Source: Brasenia schreberi
Taxonomy: Eukaryota; Streptophyta; Magnoliopsida; Nymphaeales; Cabombaceae
Length of the DNA: 64,000 nt
Assembly: GCA_036023115.1 (NCBI GenBank)
Contig: JAYKKT010000061.1
Span: 10,430,501-10,494,500 of the forward strand
Reading direction: 5' to 3'
The notes under the pieces were generated by a model. That model had not been told where the DNA came from. It made no database searches and saw only the letters and a program-made list of their open reading frames with translations. This document shows, piece by piece, positions 10,629-21,700 of this stretch (within the stretch, counting starts at the first letter, position 1; each line of letters begins with the position of its first letter). The translations under genes were made by a program, and so were the position numbers.

Positions 10629-11888
10629 TTATACTACTTCACTCCACCACCAAGCTTTTTTTTGTGCCGGTACACCTCCCTTAGATACCCCTAACACATC
10701 TTTCGCCACTTTCCTAATATGTATAGCCATATTATTCCACATATCAGAGGGTGTGCCAACATAATTCCAAACATCTCCTTGAAGGACTTTCTGTTTAAAT
10801 ATATCTTCTTTCTCGCTTTTGAGGTTCCACCATTTAGTCCGAATAGCTCGATGCACTCTTTTCTTCTTTGTCCATTTTTTTATTTGTAAATCCATAACTA
10901 AAAGTCGATGTTGGGTGGTTAAGCTTTCTCTTGGAATTACCTTACAATCTTTACAACACGCTCTATCTTTTTTTCTACAAATAAAGTAATCAATTTGTGT
11001 TTGTGATAAGCCACTCTTATAAGTAATTAAATGTGCATCTCGTTTTTTGAAGATTGTATTGACTATAAAGAGACCAAATGACATAGCAAAATTTAAAATC
11101 TCCCTACCTTCCTCGTTTATATCCCCATAACCAAAGTTTCCATGAATCCCTTGATATCCTAATGCCTCTTTACCGACATGTCCATTTAAATCTCCTCCTA
11201 AACAAATCATCTCCCTTTGTGGAATCTTTTGAAACACCTTATCTAACTCTTCCCAAAAAACTGTCTTTATACTATCTTCTAGTCCTACTTGGGGTGTGTA
11301 AGCACAACCTATATTCAAAACCTCTGCTCCTAACACTAATTTCAATGTCATGATTCGGTCACCATATCGTTGTATGTCTACTACACTCTCCTTTAAATCT
11401 TTATTTATGATAATACCAACTCCGTTTCGGGCCTTTTCTTTACCTGAGTACCATAATTTAAAACCTATATCCTCTATCTCCTTTGCTTTTTCTCCAACCC
11501 ATTTTGTCTCTTGTAAACATAGAATATGAATCTTTCTCCGAATCATAGTATCTACCACCTCCATTAGCTTACCCGATAATGTTCCGATATTCCAAGAACC
11601 AATACGAATCTTATTATCTAGGACTAGCTTCCTTAACCCCCGCATCCGTCCATAATCAAAATGCGGAGACCCTCTCTGAAAATTTTTCACAACATTCGGG
11701 CGGCAATGTAGCGGGACTAACTTCTTTACCCACACCCGTCCATGATGTGGGAACCCTCTCTGCAATTGATTCACTACATTCGGGCGAAAATGTAGTGGCC
11801 CTTGCTTACTTCTTACTGCATTCGGGCTCTGCAGCACATCACTAGGCGAGGACGCCCCAAAGCAATGCTCATAATTTTTGTAATACAT
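10629..11888 (-). CDS. LINE apurinic-like endonuclease domain
   Basis: A 419-codon open frame forms the N-terminal part of the LINE protein. Its endonuclease signatures in order are IRIGSWNIGTLSGK (about residue 96), LCLQETKW (about 124), GGDLNGHVGK (about 231), and TQIDYFICRK with the final TTQHRLLVMDL (about 300-335). These are the residues of the exonuclease-endonuclease-phosphatase fold that nick target DNA for target-primed reverse transcription. The frame stops at 10629, and the RT continues in other frames, so the full protein is broken. The first in-frame Met may lie upstream of the true start. Confidence 0.85.
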   Translation of the reverse strand: MYYKNYEHCFGASSPSDVLQSPNAVRSKQGPLHFRPNVVNQLQRGFPHHGRVWVKKLVPLHCRPNVVKNFQRGSPHFDYGRMRGLRKLVLDNKIRIGSWNIGTLSGKLMEVVDTMIRRKIHILCLQETKWVGEKAKEIEDIGFKLWYSGKEKARNGVGIIINKDLKESVVDIQRYGDRIMTLKLVLGAEVLNIGCAYTPQVGLEDSIKTVFWEELDKVFQKIPQREMICLGGDLNGHVGKEALGYQGIHGNFGYGDINEEGREILNFAMSFGLFIVNTIFKKRDAHLITYKSGLSQTQIDYFICRKKDRACCKDCKVIPRESLTTQHRLLVMDLQIKKWTKKKRVHRAIRTKWWNLKSEKEDIFKQKVLQGDVWNYVGTPSDMWNNMAIHIRKVAKDVLGVSKGGVPAQKKAWWWSEVV

Positions 11889-12249
11889 GTAGAAATCCGA
11901 CGAAGTTTTACGCTGGCTGTCGGAAGCCTAACACAACCCTCCTCCTTTATCCGGGCTTGGGACCGGCAATGCAAAGGTGATCCCTTACATGGACGGAGTT
12001 AGAAAGTGACTATACAACCATTGTCACAAATTTGAGCAACGAAAAAAAAATTAAATTAAGTTTTGATACAATACTTACATTGGGTCAAGTAAACACCGAA
12101 ACACTTCATTTTTTCCTCTAATTTTTAAATAAAAACAAGTTTTGGGGAATTACCTCAACCTTAGAATAACAAAGGTAAGAAGACAAAAGTTGCTCCAAGT
12201 CGGGCATGTTTCCCAATGTGGTTGTGTCCGATAATATTCTTTCAAATAA

Positions 12250-12671
12250 GCTCTGATACCATGTAAGAAAACGATCCTCAAAGTTGCTCGAGGAATCCCA
12301 ACCAATTGCCGAATGAACAAACCAAAAATAATCACGAAACCTATTCACCAAAAACTTGTGTTTTAATGCTCAACATAAGTCAAATAACAAGTTAAATATC
12401 AAAACAATCAATGGTCAAACAAATGTCAAGGTATTGCAAAACAACATATTTTATTAAGAGATAAGAGGCTCTATTTATAGAGCAAGAATGTAGAACAGTT
12501 ATAAAGAGTGAAGGGAGATAGAAACAACCAATTATTGGGGACGAGGACTTCCCCAATGGCTAATATTGACTAGCCGTTGGGGAGTCCTGGTCCCCAACGG
12601 CTAGTTGCTAGGATGGGCCAGGGCCAAACACTCAAACACGGGCCCTAGTGACCCGTCCTTTTTCTATTACA
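12250..12671 (-). repeat. Copia 5' LTR (12262-12671) and primer-binding site
   Basis: On the minus strand the LTR runs from TGTAATAG at 12671 to ...TTACA at 12262 (410 bp), immediately followed by TGGTATCAGAGC (12261-12250), complementary to the 3' end of plant initiator-Met tRNA. Within it are the 'ccaacggctag' palindromic blocks and a TATA-like ctataaatag near 12470-12480. It is the 5' end of the minus copia that hosts the LINE. Confidence 0.85.
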
Positions 12672-13030
12672 TTTTGAGAGTTAATTTTTTGCTCTATCAC
12701 AAATCAATTGGCACAGAGTTTGGAAGATAAGACATCTGTGGCAAGTATGGAATACAATAATGCATTAGAGGCCACAATTAATTACATCACAAGAATTCAG
12801 GTATGAATATCATAGAACTAACCATCTATACAATAAATATATTGCAGTAAAGTTGTCAAGAATACATTAGTAGCCACTAGTTGTCAACAGATTATGGAAT
12901 TCTAGTAGAAAGGAAAAAGATGAAAGGATCCCCTCCAAACCAAAAAGGCAGTGCTACAAAGCAAGACAACTGACAATACAAACACAACCTTAATGAAATT
13001 TCTCTTTTGAACACCACCACATGGATATTT
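12672..13030 (+). other. Spacer with one exon-like open stretch
   Basis: This spacer lies between two LTR elements. On the plus strand 12717-12800 is 28 codons bounded by ggcacag and a strong donor caggtatga. It translates SLEDKTSVASMEYNNALE followed by ATINYITRIQ, which looks like a coiled-coil exon. No neighbouring exon was found, and I cannot assign it to a family. Nothing else was recognised here. Confidence 0.3.
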
Positions 13031-13293
13031 TGTTAAAGAATCTATTATTTAGTGTTGTTTTAGTATTTTTGATGTACTAAGGGTATTTTAGTCATTTTCT
13101 GTTTAACAATCCACTATAACAATGACTTGATAATTTGTATTAGGTTTAAGGAATCATATTAAGAGAGAGAGAAAGAGGGGGTGACCTCTATTGGAGGGCC
13201 TGTCCCACCTGCGATCTCCAATTTTTTACCTTCCTGTTTTCCTCATTTCTTTATATATGCTCATGCGTTGCACTTTCCCAGCGAATTCCAACA
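13031..13293 (+). repeat. 5' LTR of the gene-capturing retrotransposon
   Basis: TGTTAAAGAATC to CCAACA. It contains a GA-rich tract (gagagagagaaagaggggg), a conserved 'ccattggagggcctg'-like block shared with the 3' LTR, and a TATA-like tttatatatgc near 13250. Confidence 0.85.
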
Positions 13294-13311
13294 TGATATC
13301 AGAGTCGTACG

Positions 13312-13800
13312 ATTGATGGGTGCTTTCCTTCTCATTGCTTATTCTTATAGTGGCTCGAGAGGTTTTGCCAGTGAGAAAGATGCTTTGGTTAGAGATACTA
13401 GTGAAAATACATGCACATTGGAAGTGATCAGATCTTTGCCTTTTCTGAAGAAGCTTTATGGTGGTAGCATGCACAAAGTTCTGCATGTTGGTCTTGATCC
13501 TGTCTAGTGGTCTCGAAGTTGCTCAAAGAAGAGGACACTAAAGCTTGGGGTTTGAAACCATATTGCAAGGCTCTTGTGCGAAAGGGGATTGTTCGTGTAG
13601 CTTATATTAAGTTTTCTCTACCATACAAATCAAATTCATTTTATGTTGTAATTGTGTCAGATGCACCAGATTATCTGTCTCCAAGATACCTAAATAAGTC
13701 ACTTCCAGAACTTGCTAGAGTCTATGAGGATGGACTTGTTTTATTGATGGTTATCCTGGTCATCGTAGAGCTAAGGTACCAAGGATAACAACTTGCCAGT
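13312..13800 (+). pseudogene. Captured CGR2/CGR3-like pectin methyltransferase fragment
   Basis: Three successive frames together match plant Cotton-Golgi-Related 2/3 proteins, Golgi membrane methyltransferases of homogalacturonan. They are a transmembrane stretch (MGAFLLIAYSYSGS), LPFLKKLYGGSMHKVLHVG, then after a one-base shift near 13500 VVSKLLKEEDTKAWGLKPY, KGIVRVAYIKFSLPY, VIVSDAPDYLSPRYLNKSLP, ELARV, and after a second shift FIDGYPGHRRAKV. A short block is deleted after KPY. The domains are contiguous with no intron, so capture was probably through spliced mRNA. The fragment cannot make a working enzyme. Confidence 0.8.
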
Positions 13801-14383
13801 TTTCTCAATGAATATGCAGGACCATAAGGCAGTTGTTGAGCATAAGTTTGTAACCGTTGCTGGTGATTTCATTCTCCTTTTGAAAAAGGTAATTTCACGT
13901 TTTGAATATCAAATGCTGAAAAAGTAAATTACAAATTACTTTTTTGACTTTGTGGGAAAGCAAAATAGAAAAATGGTTATGGAAGATAACCTATCTGATT
14001 TCGTAAAAATATAAGATCAAAAGGGAAGAAAAGGAAGGATGATCCCTATGATTTTAGGAAAGAAAGTCGTTAATTGTTGCCCATAGAAAGGAATGATAGA
14101 AAGGAAGGTGGTTGGTTGCCCAATGGGTTGCCAAAGTTATGTTAGAGTATGGCCCCATCCATTCCAGATTTTTTGTGATGTGATGAAAAATGAAGTGTTG
14201 TTATGGGATAAGGTTGATAGAAAAAGCAAAATAGAGTTTTTGAAATTGGAAATTCAAATTCAAAATTAAGACCACAACAACTTCCATGATTCTTGAAGGA
14301 GATCCCTATGAGGATGAGAACAAAGAAAGACACATTGCAGTCTACGTTATTATTGTTGACCCAAAGATGAGAAAGTGTTGAAG
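13801..14383 (+). other. Unassigned interior of the capturing retrotransposon
   Basis: No retroviral-type domain is visible. Two short readings might be further captured coding pieces: DHKAVVEHKFVTVAGDFILL (about 13820-13880) and GDPYEDENKERHIAVYVIIV (about 14300-14360). I recognise neither. Confidence 0.4.
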
Positions 14384-14672
14384 TGGTTGCTGCAAGGAAG
14401 CAATTAGGAGAGTTATTCGTTGAGCAGTTGTTACTCAATGTTACTACAAAGAGTGGTAGTGGTCAAATACCTCCTACTGTTGTTGGTAATGTTGAAGTCG
14501 GAGAGAGAGCTACAAGGAAAGTAATTGAGTTGATGCAGCAGAAGGCGGGTTACCATGTTTTGTTGGCTAATTTATATTCTTCTGCTCGTAGATTTGAGGA
14601 TGCAGGCAAAGTGAGAAATTGCTCAGAGATGAACAACACTAAGTTGAAAAAGGTGAACAACAAAAAGGGCTA
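14384..14672 (+). pseudogene. Captured PPR protein C-terminal fragment
   Basis: A 96-codon frame includes GNVEVGERATRKVIELMQQK and AGYHVLLANLYSSARRFEDA with GKVRN. This is the pattern of the last PPR-like repeat and E motif of PLS-class pentatricopeptide proteins (usually ...aGdvelGe.aa.kllel.p...g.yvlLaNlYa.agrwedvakvR). These proteins act in organelle RNA processing. Here it is an isolated piece without the repeat array, upstream start or C-terminal domain, so it is a passenger within the retrotransposon. Confidence 0.7.
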
Positions 14673-15164
14673 GAAAATTCAAGAAAAGATGCACAAAGTA
14701 AGATGTAGTACCTAGTGAATGTTTTCATTGGGTTAACAACAGAATTGCATATAGAAGAAAAGATAGAGTGCAGAAAAAAGTTTTTCACGACATATGCTTA
14801 AAAAGCAAATTATAGAAGAGGCATATGCATTGATCCTTATGAAATGTGGCAGTATCATGAAGTTTAAGACCTTAAGTTGTTGAAATGAACAGTCAGGAGG
14901 GCAGAAAAAATTGGCTACAGTCACCATGTGAAGGGGCGCAGAACCAACTAGTATGAGCAAATTTCTTAAGAGGAGAAAAACATGATTTTTAAGGTATTGT
15001 TGGATGCCCATAAAAGGGTTGTGTACTACCCAAATGTGTTCGTAATTGTTCTAAGTTGATTTAATGAAGTCGTATAGAGATCATTGCTGCAAGTGTGGTG
15101 AAGAAATAACCAATTTTTCAGCAAGTTTGGAGTTCGGAGTATCTCACTCCCAACTTGAGGGGGG

Positions 15165-15406
15165 TGTTAAGAATCAATTGTTTAGTGATGTTTTAGTATT
15201 TTTTATGATTTTAGGTATTATTGTAATAGTCCTTATTACTAAGGCATTTTAGTCATTTTATCGATCATATTAAGAGAGAGAGAGAAAGAGGGGGCAGCCT
15301 CCATTGGAGGGCCTGCCCCCTCCTCCGATCTTCAACTTTTTTCCTTCATGTTTTCCTCATTTCTTCATATATGCTTGTGTGTTGCGCTTTCCCGTGAATT
15401 CCAACA
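15165..15406 (+). repeat. 3' LTR of the gene-capturing retrotransposon
   Basis: It starts TGTTAAGAATC directly after the tract aacttgaggggg and ends CCAACA. It aligns with the 5' LTR along its whole length, with an internal indel and scattered changes. Confidence 0.85.
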
Positions 15407-15628
15407 TGTTTTGGGAAAGACGATGCATAAAAAAGAGAGGTGATCCATGCCTTTCTCATAAAGAGAAGACTCCTGCATTTAGAATATGCCAAGAGCTTTC
15501 AACATGCAAAAATACCAGTAAAGACCTGTGAATGCATCCAGCATACTCAGCACCATTGGAAAAAAACAACAAAAAATTTGTGGTACTTGGAGAAAAGGCT
15601 CCCGGTAAGTAAAGGATAAACAAAAAAC

Positions 15629-15704
15629 CTGGGCAATATATCCAGCACGGTAAACACAAATAGAATCAACAAGATTAGGAGCCGTTTCCTGTAGAATTTC
15701 ACGT
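15629..15704 (-). CDS. HRQ1: Helicase exon 15, last exon seen
   Basis: 76 nt encoding [20 protein letters not shown] with GYIAQ, followed by a donor-like GTTTTT. The family continues with (E)DRR-IE and the motif V/VI exon (ATNALELGIDVGHID, QQAGR-GRR). None of these appears left of here in the window. Confidence 0.85.
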
Positions 15705-18700
15705 CTGCAGAATGTAAATTTGAAAAGTTACTTAATTGACAGTAGAAATGATCAAGGCAACAAGTTACTAAAGTTGTATATAGAGACAAAAGAATGCATG
15801 CCACTTACGAGTAACAGAGAACAAGCTCACTTAGTTTGCGGGTCTTGCAAAAAGCTATGCATCGGAGTCCATGCTGAACCATTTCCGCAAAGATGCAAGC
15901 AGCCTCAAGAATTGGGCTGAAGGAGATAGAAAAGAATTAGCGATAATAATTGCAATAGATGGTACACCGGTGTGAATCCACCAACTACCAATCTACTGAA
16001 GCTAATGTGAAATGAGGATCATGATAAACCTTAGTACATTGGAACTCCATTTTTCAACTCATGATCCATGCTTTACAAAAACTATTATCTTACATATTAA
16101 CACAAGGTAACTTATCCGGAATGAAGTAATTCTTTTGGAAAAGTCAAAAATTCATCAAGTACATGGTGTAAGATCATCTCAGATCTTTAAAGTTGAACTA
16201 TTGATTTCTGTAGACTTAACAAATTTTTTACATCCTCAACTATAAGTGTACAGGAACCGCAAACAATCAATTACGATCTCAATCTTGTAAATGACTTGGA
16301 TTGACTTTTTATTTGATCAAACTTACTAGCAGTATTGATTTTCAGAATCAAAAGCAAACAAGATACTGCTATTGCAATTTGCAAGTGGTGCACATTCTGT
16401 GGACAGATCAAATTCCATAAAAGAAGAGGTAGTAACTTATGCTCACGACATATAATCCCTGCTGCAGAATCTGTGAAACTGCAGCAGAATCAACTGCTCA
16501 TTTACTCTAGCTATGTAGTTTTGTCCAATAAATCTTCAACAGATGACAGGTTAGTTTGCATCCGTTCTGGCATCCCACTGCAATAATAGACCACTTGAAG
16601 GGTCCTACTCTTAGATGTGTTGGCTGCTAATTACAAGGTTGTACGATGGGAATGAGAGGAACAATAGAGTGTCTGAAGGATTCAATCATACATGGATTAT
16701 TTGGAAAATCATTCCAGATGATAGATTCAAACTGTTTTAGAGGCGAGAAGATGCTAGGGGATAATAGATTGCTGAGGTGTAATCTCACCTTGTTCTTCAT
16801 TCAACTTTGACCTTTTGGTAAATCTAATAAGGTACACTTTGTCAGCACCGCTTTTGAGATAAATAAAGAACAAGGTGAGATTACATCTTTGTGGACAAGT
16901 AAACACATCAGTTTACCTATCCATCAGACGATAAGCTTGCCATGAGGTGATATCATCAATTATTTAGCCTGATGTTTCAATAGCAATATGCTAGGTGATA
17001 TCATCATTAACTAATGCTTTAGGGAACTTTCACCTGTAACGTTTGGCCATATTATCACTGTCACCATGCAAACTCTCTTCAAAACCACTCTGGACTTTTG
17101 ACCCCTGTTATTTGGAGAGAACCAATTCAACAAAACAAAAGAAGATTTCAGGAAAACATCAAGAATGAGGCTTCAATTGTGGTCTCAGAAAAGAAATGGC
17201 CATAGTGTGCTTACATCCTTCAAGCATGGTGGAGGGTTCCACAACGCAAAGAGCTTTGACCCTGAAGGACTTCCATCATTTTGAACTAACTTCACAGATT
17301 TGAGACCTGTAAGTTCCTAAAGGACAAACATGCATAAACTAGCACTTATTATTAATAGTAACAAGTACCACCAAAAGGTCAGCTATTAAAGTTGAAAAAT
17401 AACAAGAAAATATTTTTGTATTTTTATATCATTGGCATTGAAAATCTTGGGATCTCTGTCACATGGGTGTGGGTGTGGACATGGACATGGGTGCTGGTGC
17501 AGGTACAGATGCCAGACAGTAAATTTCAAATATCACGTGTGTCTAGGGATGCAACTACTCATGAGTACAATTTGTATGTTATTATGTAGGATTGATAATA
17601 TCTCATAAAATTATTGATAATTATCAAATAATTCAGAAAATGTTAACACGTGAATCAACCCATAATTCCATTACCATTTTCATAATTTAATTCACCAATA
17701 AAGTAAAAATGATGACATTTATGTCTTAGTGACGTAGCACTAAAAAATATTTAAAACAGATAGTCTCAAGTCAAATACGGGAGGCGTTTGGTACAAAAAG
17801 CAACTTGGTAGTAGGGTGAAGCGATGCAAGACAAAATTAAGGCAAAGATGGCATGTTATAAATTGTATTATGCTAACAAGATTGATGAAACTTGGAAAGT
17901 GTATAAAAAAGCAAAGAAAGAAGCAAAAAATATCATCATCGAAGAAAAAACCATATAAAAGGCTCAACTTAAAAGAAGGTGCAAGATAAATTTTTAAGTC
18001 AGCTAAGGCTAGGAATAAGATAACTAAAAATCTTATTTTTGTTAAATGCATCAAAGATGAGAATGAGAAGATTTTAGTAGTAAGTAACAAAATAACAACT
18101 ACAACAACAACTAAGCCTTTTCCCATACAAGATGAGGTCGGCTACATGGATTCTTTGTTTCCACAAAGCCCTATCACGTGACATGTTAGCAATTAACTCA
18201 ACAAAAGCTAGATCATTCTTTATTGTATATTTCCAACACTTTTGTGGTCGTCATCTACCACTTTTAATACTTTCAAAATCTAGTTTTTCATACATTCTTA
18301 GAGGTGCTTCTTTTGATTTTCTTTCTATATGTCCAAACCATCTTAAACGATATTCTCTCATTTTATCCATATATTTTGTCTTTGTTCTACTAAGTCAAAA
18401 GCCATACTATCATAAGCTTTTTCTAGAACATGTATGTTCTAGTACCTATATGTTTGTTAAAAAAACTATTTTTATAAGTTTTTTAACGAACATATAGGTA
18501 ATAGTATTAGCCTGAGAGAGCTAACCAACAAAAAGAGTATATTAATTATAATTTTCACTAACGCACTTAAAGTAATGAAGTCAAAGAGGTCCTTATCTTT
18601 GTCTTATGAAGGTTGGTAAATCTATACTAAAGGCCCGTCCTTAAAAAAACTAAGTTTAACTTCAGGCCTGGCAGGGCAAGGTCATGCCAACCTGTATCGA

Positions 18701-21700
18701 AATGGGTGATGCTACCTCTCTTAACAATACCATGTATATCCTATCCAAAATCAGTATAATACGATATTATATCTTACATTGTGTCCAATATTTAGAATCA
18801 CGATATATGTGCATTTTGTTTTTGTTTTTCTAAGAAATTACTCTCCTGGCAATAGGCAAGAACCAGTAGTAGAAAATGCATTGTTTGTTCTCTCCTAGTC
18901 TACAGCTGCATAAGCGATGAGTTCATAAGAATCTGCTAGACAAAATAAACCCTTTATTGATTAATTCTTTGGGATGTTAAATAATTCCCATAATAGCTGT
19001 GTACTTTAGCGGGTGCATGTCACCCACACTAGGATTTACTTACAAACATGTATAACACAACTAACAATCCCTCAAGACTAACACATTAATTAGGCACCAA
19101 AAGTGCACCATGTCCATCAAGACTAACAATCCCTTCTTAGAATCATTCAGGTTCCATTGAAGAAGATCTAGACAATAGACAATTGGAACCTTTATCTTCA
19201 CCAATAATTGGCAATAAGAATGTTTTGGTTCACCCATTATGTTATCTACAAATGATATCATATTGGTGGATGAGTTAAAAGAGTAAATAAGAAACTTGAA
19301 TTATAGATAGAAGTATTTGAAATGAAGTGTTTTCAACTTAGTAGAATAAAGAGAAATATAGGGAGTGCAAATTTGGTCATTTTGTTGCAAATGATATAAG
19401 TTAAAATTGATATGCATTACATCCCTCAAAGGACAATTTTGAGTACTTATGGTTTGTCTTTCTTACTGATGGATAAATGAGAATCATTATTCACAAAATC
19501 AACACAAGTTGGCTAAAACGGAGAGGTGCCTCACTTCTTTTATGTGATAAGAAGATTCTGCTAAAGTTGAACGGTAAATATTATAAAGCATCAGTTAAAC
19601 AGGCAATATTATATAGTATTGAGTGTTGGGGATGCTGTGCAGTCAAACATCATCTTGTGCACATAATTCAGGGAACTTGTTCGAATAAGTTGCACGATGA
19701 GAAACTTAGTACAGTACTTTTCAAAGGCGAGCATGTGTGCGTATATATCTGAGTGAGTGAGAGATAGAGAGAGAATACCACTGCATGGTCCAGAGGATTA
19801 GCAGAAGTTGCCGTACAGAGGACAAAAGATGGATCACTCCCATACACTACAAACAATAGGAAAGGAAACAACTTCCAAGATACATAAAGCAAGTATAGGT
19901 ATTCCAAACAGGACAGGCAGACAAAGTGGAATAGAGAACCATGAAACATGCTTTACCATGGCAACTTAATCTCCGCAAGCGCCGTAAAATCAGAGCAGTG
20001 TGGCATCCAAATGCACCTTTATATGAATGGGTTTCATCAATGACAACGAACCTGATACAAAGAGCTTTATAACATTCGAAAAATGAAAAGCTTGTTGGGA
20101 TAACCTTCAAATCCGAGAAAAAGTATAGTTATACTGTAAAATGAAAAAGGAAAATCCCATATATAAGTGATCCAGGAAAATCCTGATCAAGGAACTTCCT
20201 CAATAAAACACTTACATTAAGAACGCAAAGTAAAGTAGCAGTTATCAACTAACTTAAGTGCTATATGAGTCTAAATAATAATACCTGAGGTTTGATAGTA
20301 TCCGGCAGAATTGACTATGAAATGGCAAGATTGATTTGTGCAACATATCTGGATTTGTAATCAACTAAATCATACATAACATAAGTCAGTGTCTTCTTCG
20401 AAGAACTCTTCTTCAAGAACACAACACCAGTAGGAAAACATAATGCACGATATGGTCACCACAAAGAAAGAAATGAAACAATATAGAGGTTGTGCAAAAT
20501 TATGAAGTAACCAGTCTAGCATTTTCACGTATGCGCATTCGATCAGTTTGACTAGTGTCACCATCATAAACTCCAATATTTAGATCAACGTTTACATATT
20601 CTGTAATTTCCAACAAAACACGCAATTGATCCTGAGCGAGCGCCTGCATATAAGAGTCATTATTATATTTAAAGAAAAAGTGGTATAAACTATAAAGCAC
20701 CCTTCATGTACAGCATATCAAGAAAATTTTTATTTAGCAGTGTAATGAAATCAACAACAGATAACAAAAATGGCAATGCATCAAACAGAACTAAGTAATT
20801 GAATGAGCAACAGGAAGCCTTTTAGTTTGAATTACCTTTGTGGGAAATATATATATTGCACATGCGGCTAAACTTTGAGACAATGCTTCCAGAACTGGTA
20901 CATTGTAGCACAGAGACTTCCCACTAGCAGTTGAGGTTGAAACAACAACATTCTCACCAGCAAGTGAATAACAGATAGATTCCTCCTGATGAAAAGCAGT
21001 TTTAGCATTTATATACCTCTTTACAGTCATGCACATCTGGAGGTGTCAATAATCTGCATACCTGGTGAATGTATAATCTAGATATACCCATCTTTCTGAG
21101 TGCTACTTTTGTAGCATTTTTGAGATTATCTGGAAGCTCAACATGTACTGCTGGTCTACAGTTCATGTGTTCCACATGCGCTATCTGGAAAATTGGGAAA
21201 AGAAAAGAACCAAACTGTCTCAACCATTCTAAAGAGGCTGAGAGCATCATGAACATTTTCCAAGTAACATGATAGTGGATTAAAAAGAAACCTGGCCCTG
21301 AGAACCAATTCCCTCTCTTAGATGTTCAAGCATTTCTGATGGCAGTAGTTGACGCCTTTCCTGATTATTGGGACATGTGGAAAGTACGGGCTTAGCATCA
21401 GCAATATACTTACATTAAGATCTTGTCAGAATGCACAGTGTGCCACATAGTAGATGAAACAAGATCGGATGGTTTCAAAAGATCATGACTAAGAGAGGAG
21501 AGCACCATTTTCACCAAGTGGATAGCAAACATGCAAAATAAAGCAGCTATGAAGATGCCCTTCTGTTGAAAAAACAAATGCTACTTTTACATCTCAATCA
21601 CAATAAAACATGTAAGCACAGTGATAACAAGCACCCCAGACAATCAAATAATGACCACATCAAAGGCTATCTTTTAAAAGCTCCGTCACCATTACTTGGC

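Larger units (their letters stand above)
5120..12000 (-). mobile_element. Full-length RTE-like LINE with 20-bp target duplication
   Basis: The 5' end is at 12000 and the GTT-repeat tail is at 5120-5140. It is flanked by a perfect 20-bp duplication, agaaagtgactatacaacca, at 5100-5119 and 12001-12020. Without the inserted SINE and hAT (6517-10154, counting one duplication) the LINE is about 3.2 kb, the size expected for RTE-clade elements. It encodes an apurinic-type endonuclease followed by reverse transcriptase. The 5' end (ctccgtccatgtaagggatc on the minus strand) is the same sequence found at the head of the short elements at 9942 and 47445. Confidence 0.9.
3150..12671 (-). mobile_element. 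Ty1-copia element (minus), interrupted by nested insertions
   Basis: Copia sequence on the minus strand is split by a LINE at 5120-12000. Right of the LINE lie part of the pre-integrase region (12021 onward), a leader, a primer-binding site (12250-12261) and the 5' LTR (12262-12671). Left of it come the rest of the pre-integrase region, integrase and RT, down to about 3150, where LINE debris cuts it off. The join is exact: removing the LINE and one 20-bp duplication restores a pre-integrase reading similar to the one at 30000-30280. Most of gag is missing. Confidence 0.75.
13031..15406 (+). mobile_element. Non-autonomous LTR retrotransposon carrying captured host gene pieces
   Basis: Two similar LTRs (13031-13293 and 15165-15406, both TGTTAA...CCAACA) bound 1.9 kb. 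Just inside the 5' LTR is tgatatcagagt (13294-13305), one change from the copia tRNA-Met primer site. Just before the 3' LTR is aacttgaggggg, a copia-type polypurine tract. The flanking 5-mers tattt and tgttt are a plausible decayed duplication. The interior has no recognisable gag, protease, integrase or RT. It contains pieces of a CGR2/CGR3-like methyltransferase and a PPR protein. It depends on helper copia enzymes and is old, since the LTRs differ by substitutions and indels. Confidence 0.85.

Noticed and set aside
16560..16640. Candidate for the missing helicase exon (THLRVG... or SKSRT... readings)
   Set aside because: Phase, acceptor and the expected Ser at the junction with exon 14 could not all be satisfied.
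17740..18126. 128-codon minus-strand open frame
   Set aside because: It is antisense to a recognisable plus-strand LINE fragment.
17818..18430. LINE twin-priming inversion
   Set aside because: The tail lies between the two pieces rather than at the outer end, and the plus-strand LINE resumes after 18505. Nested insertion explains it better.
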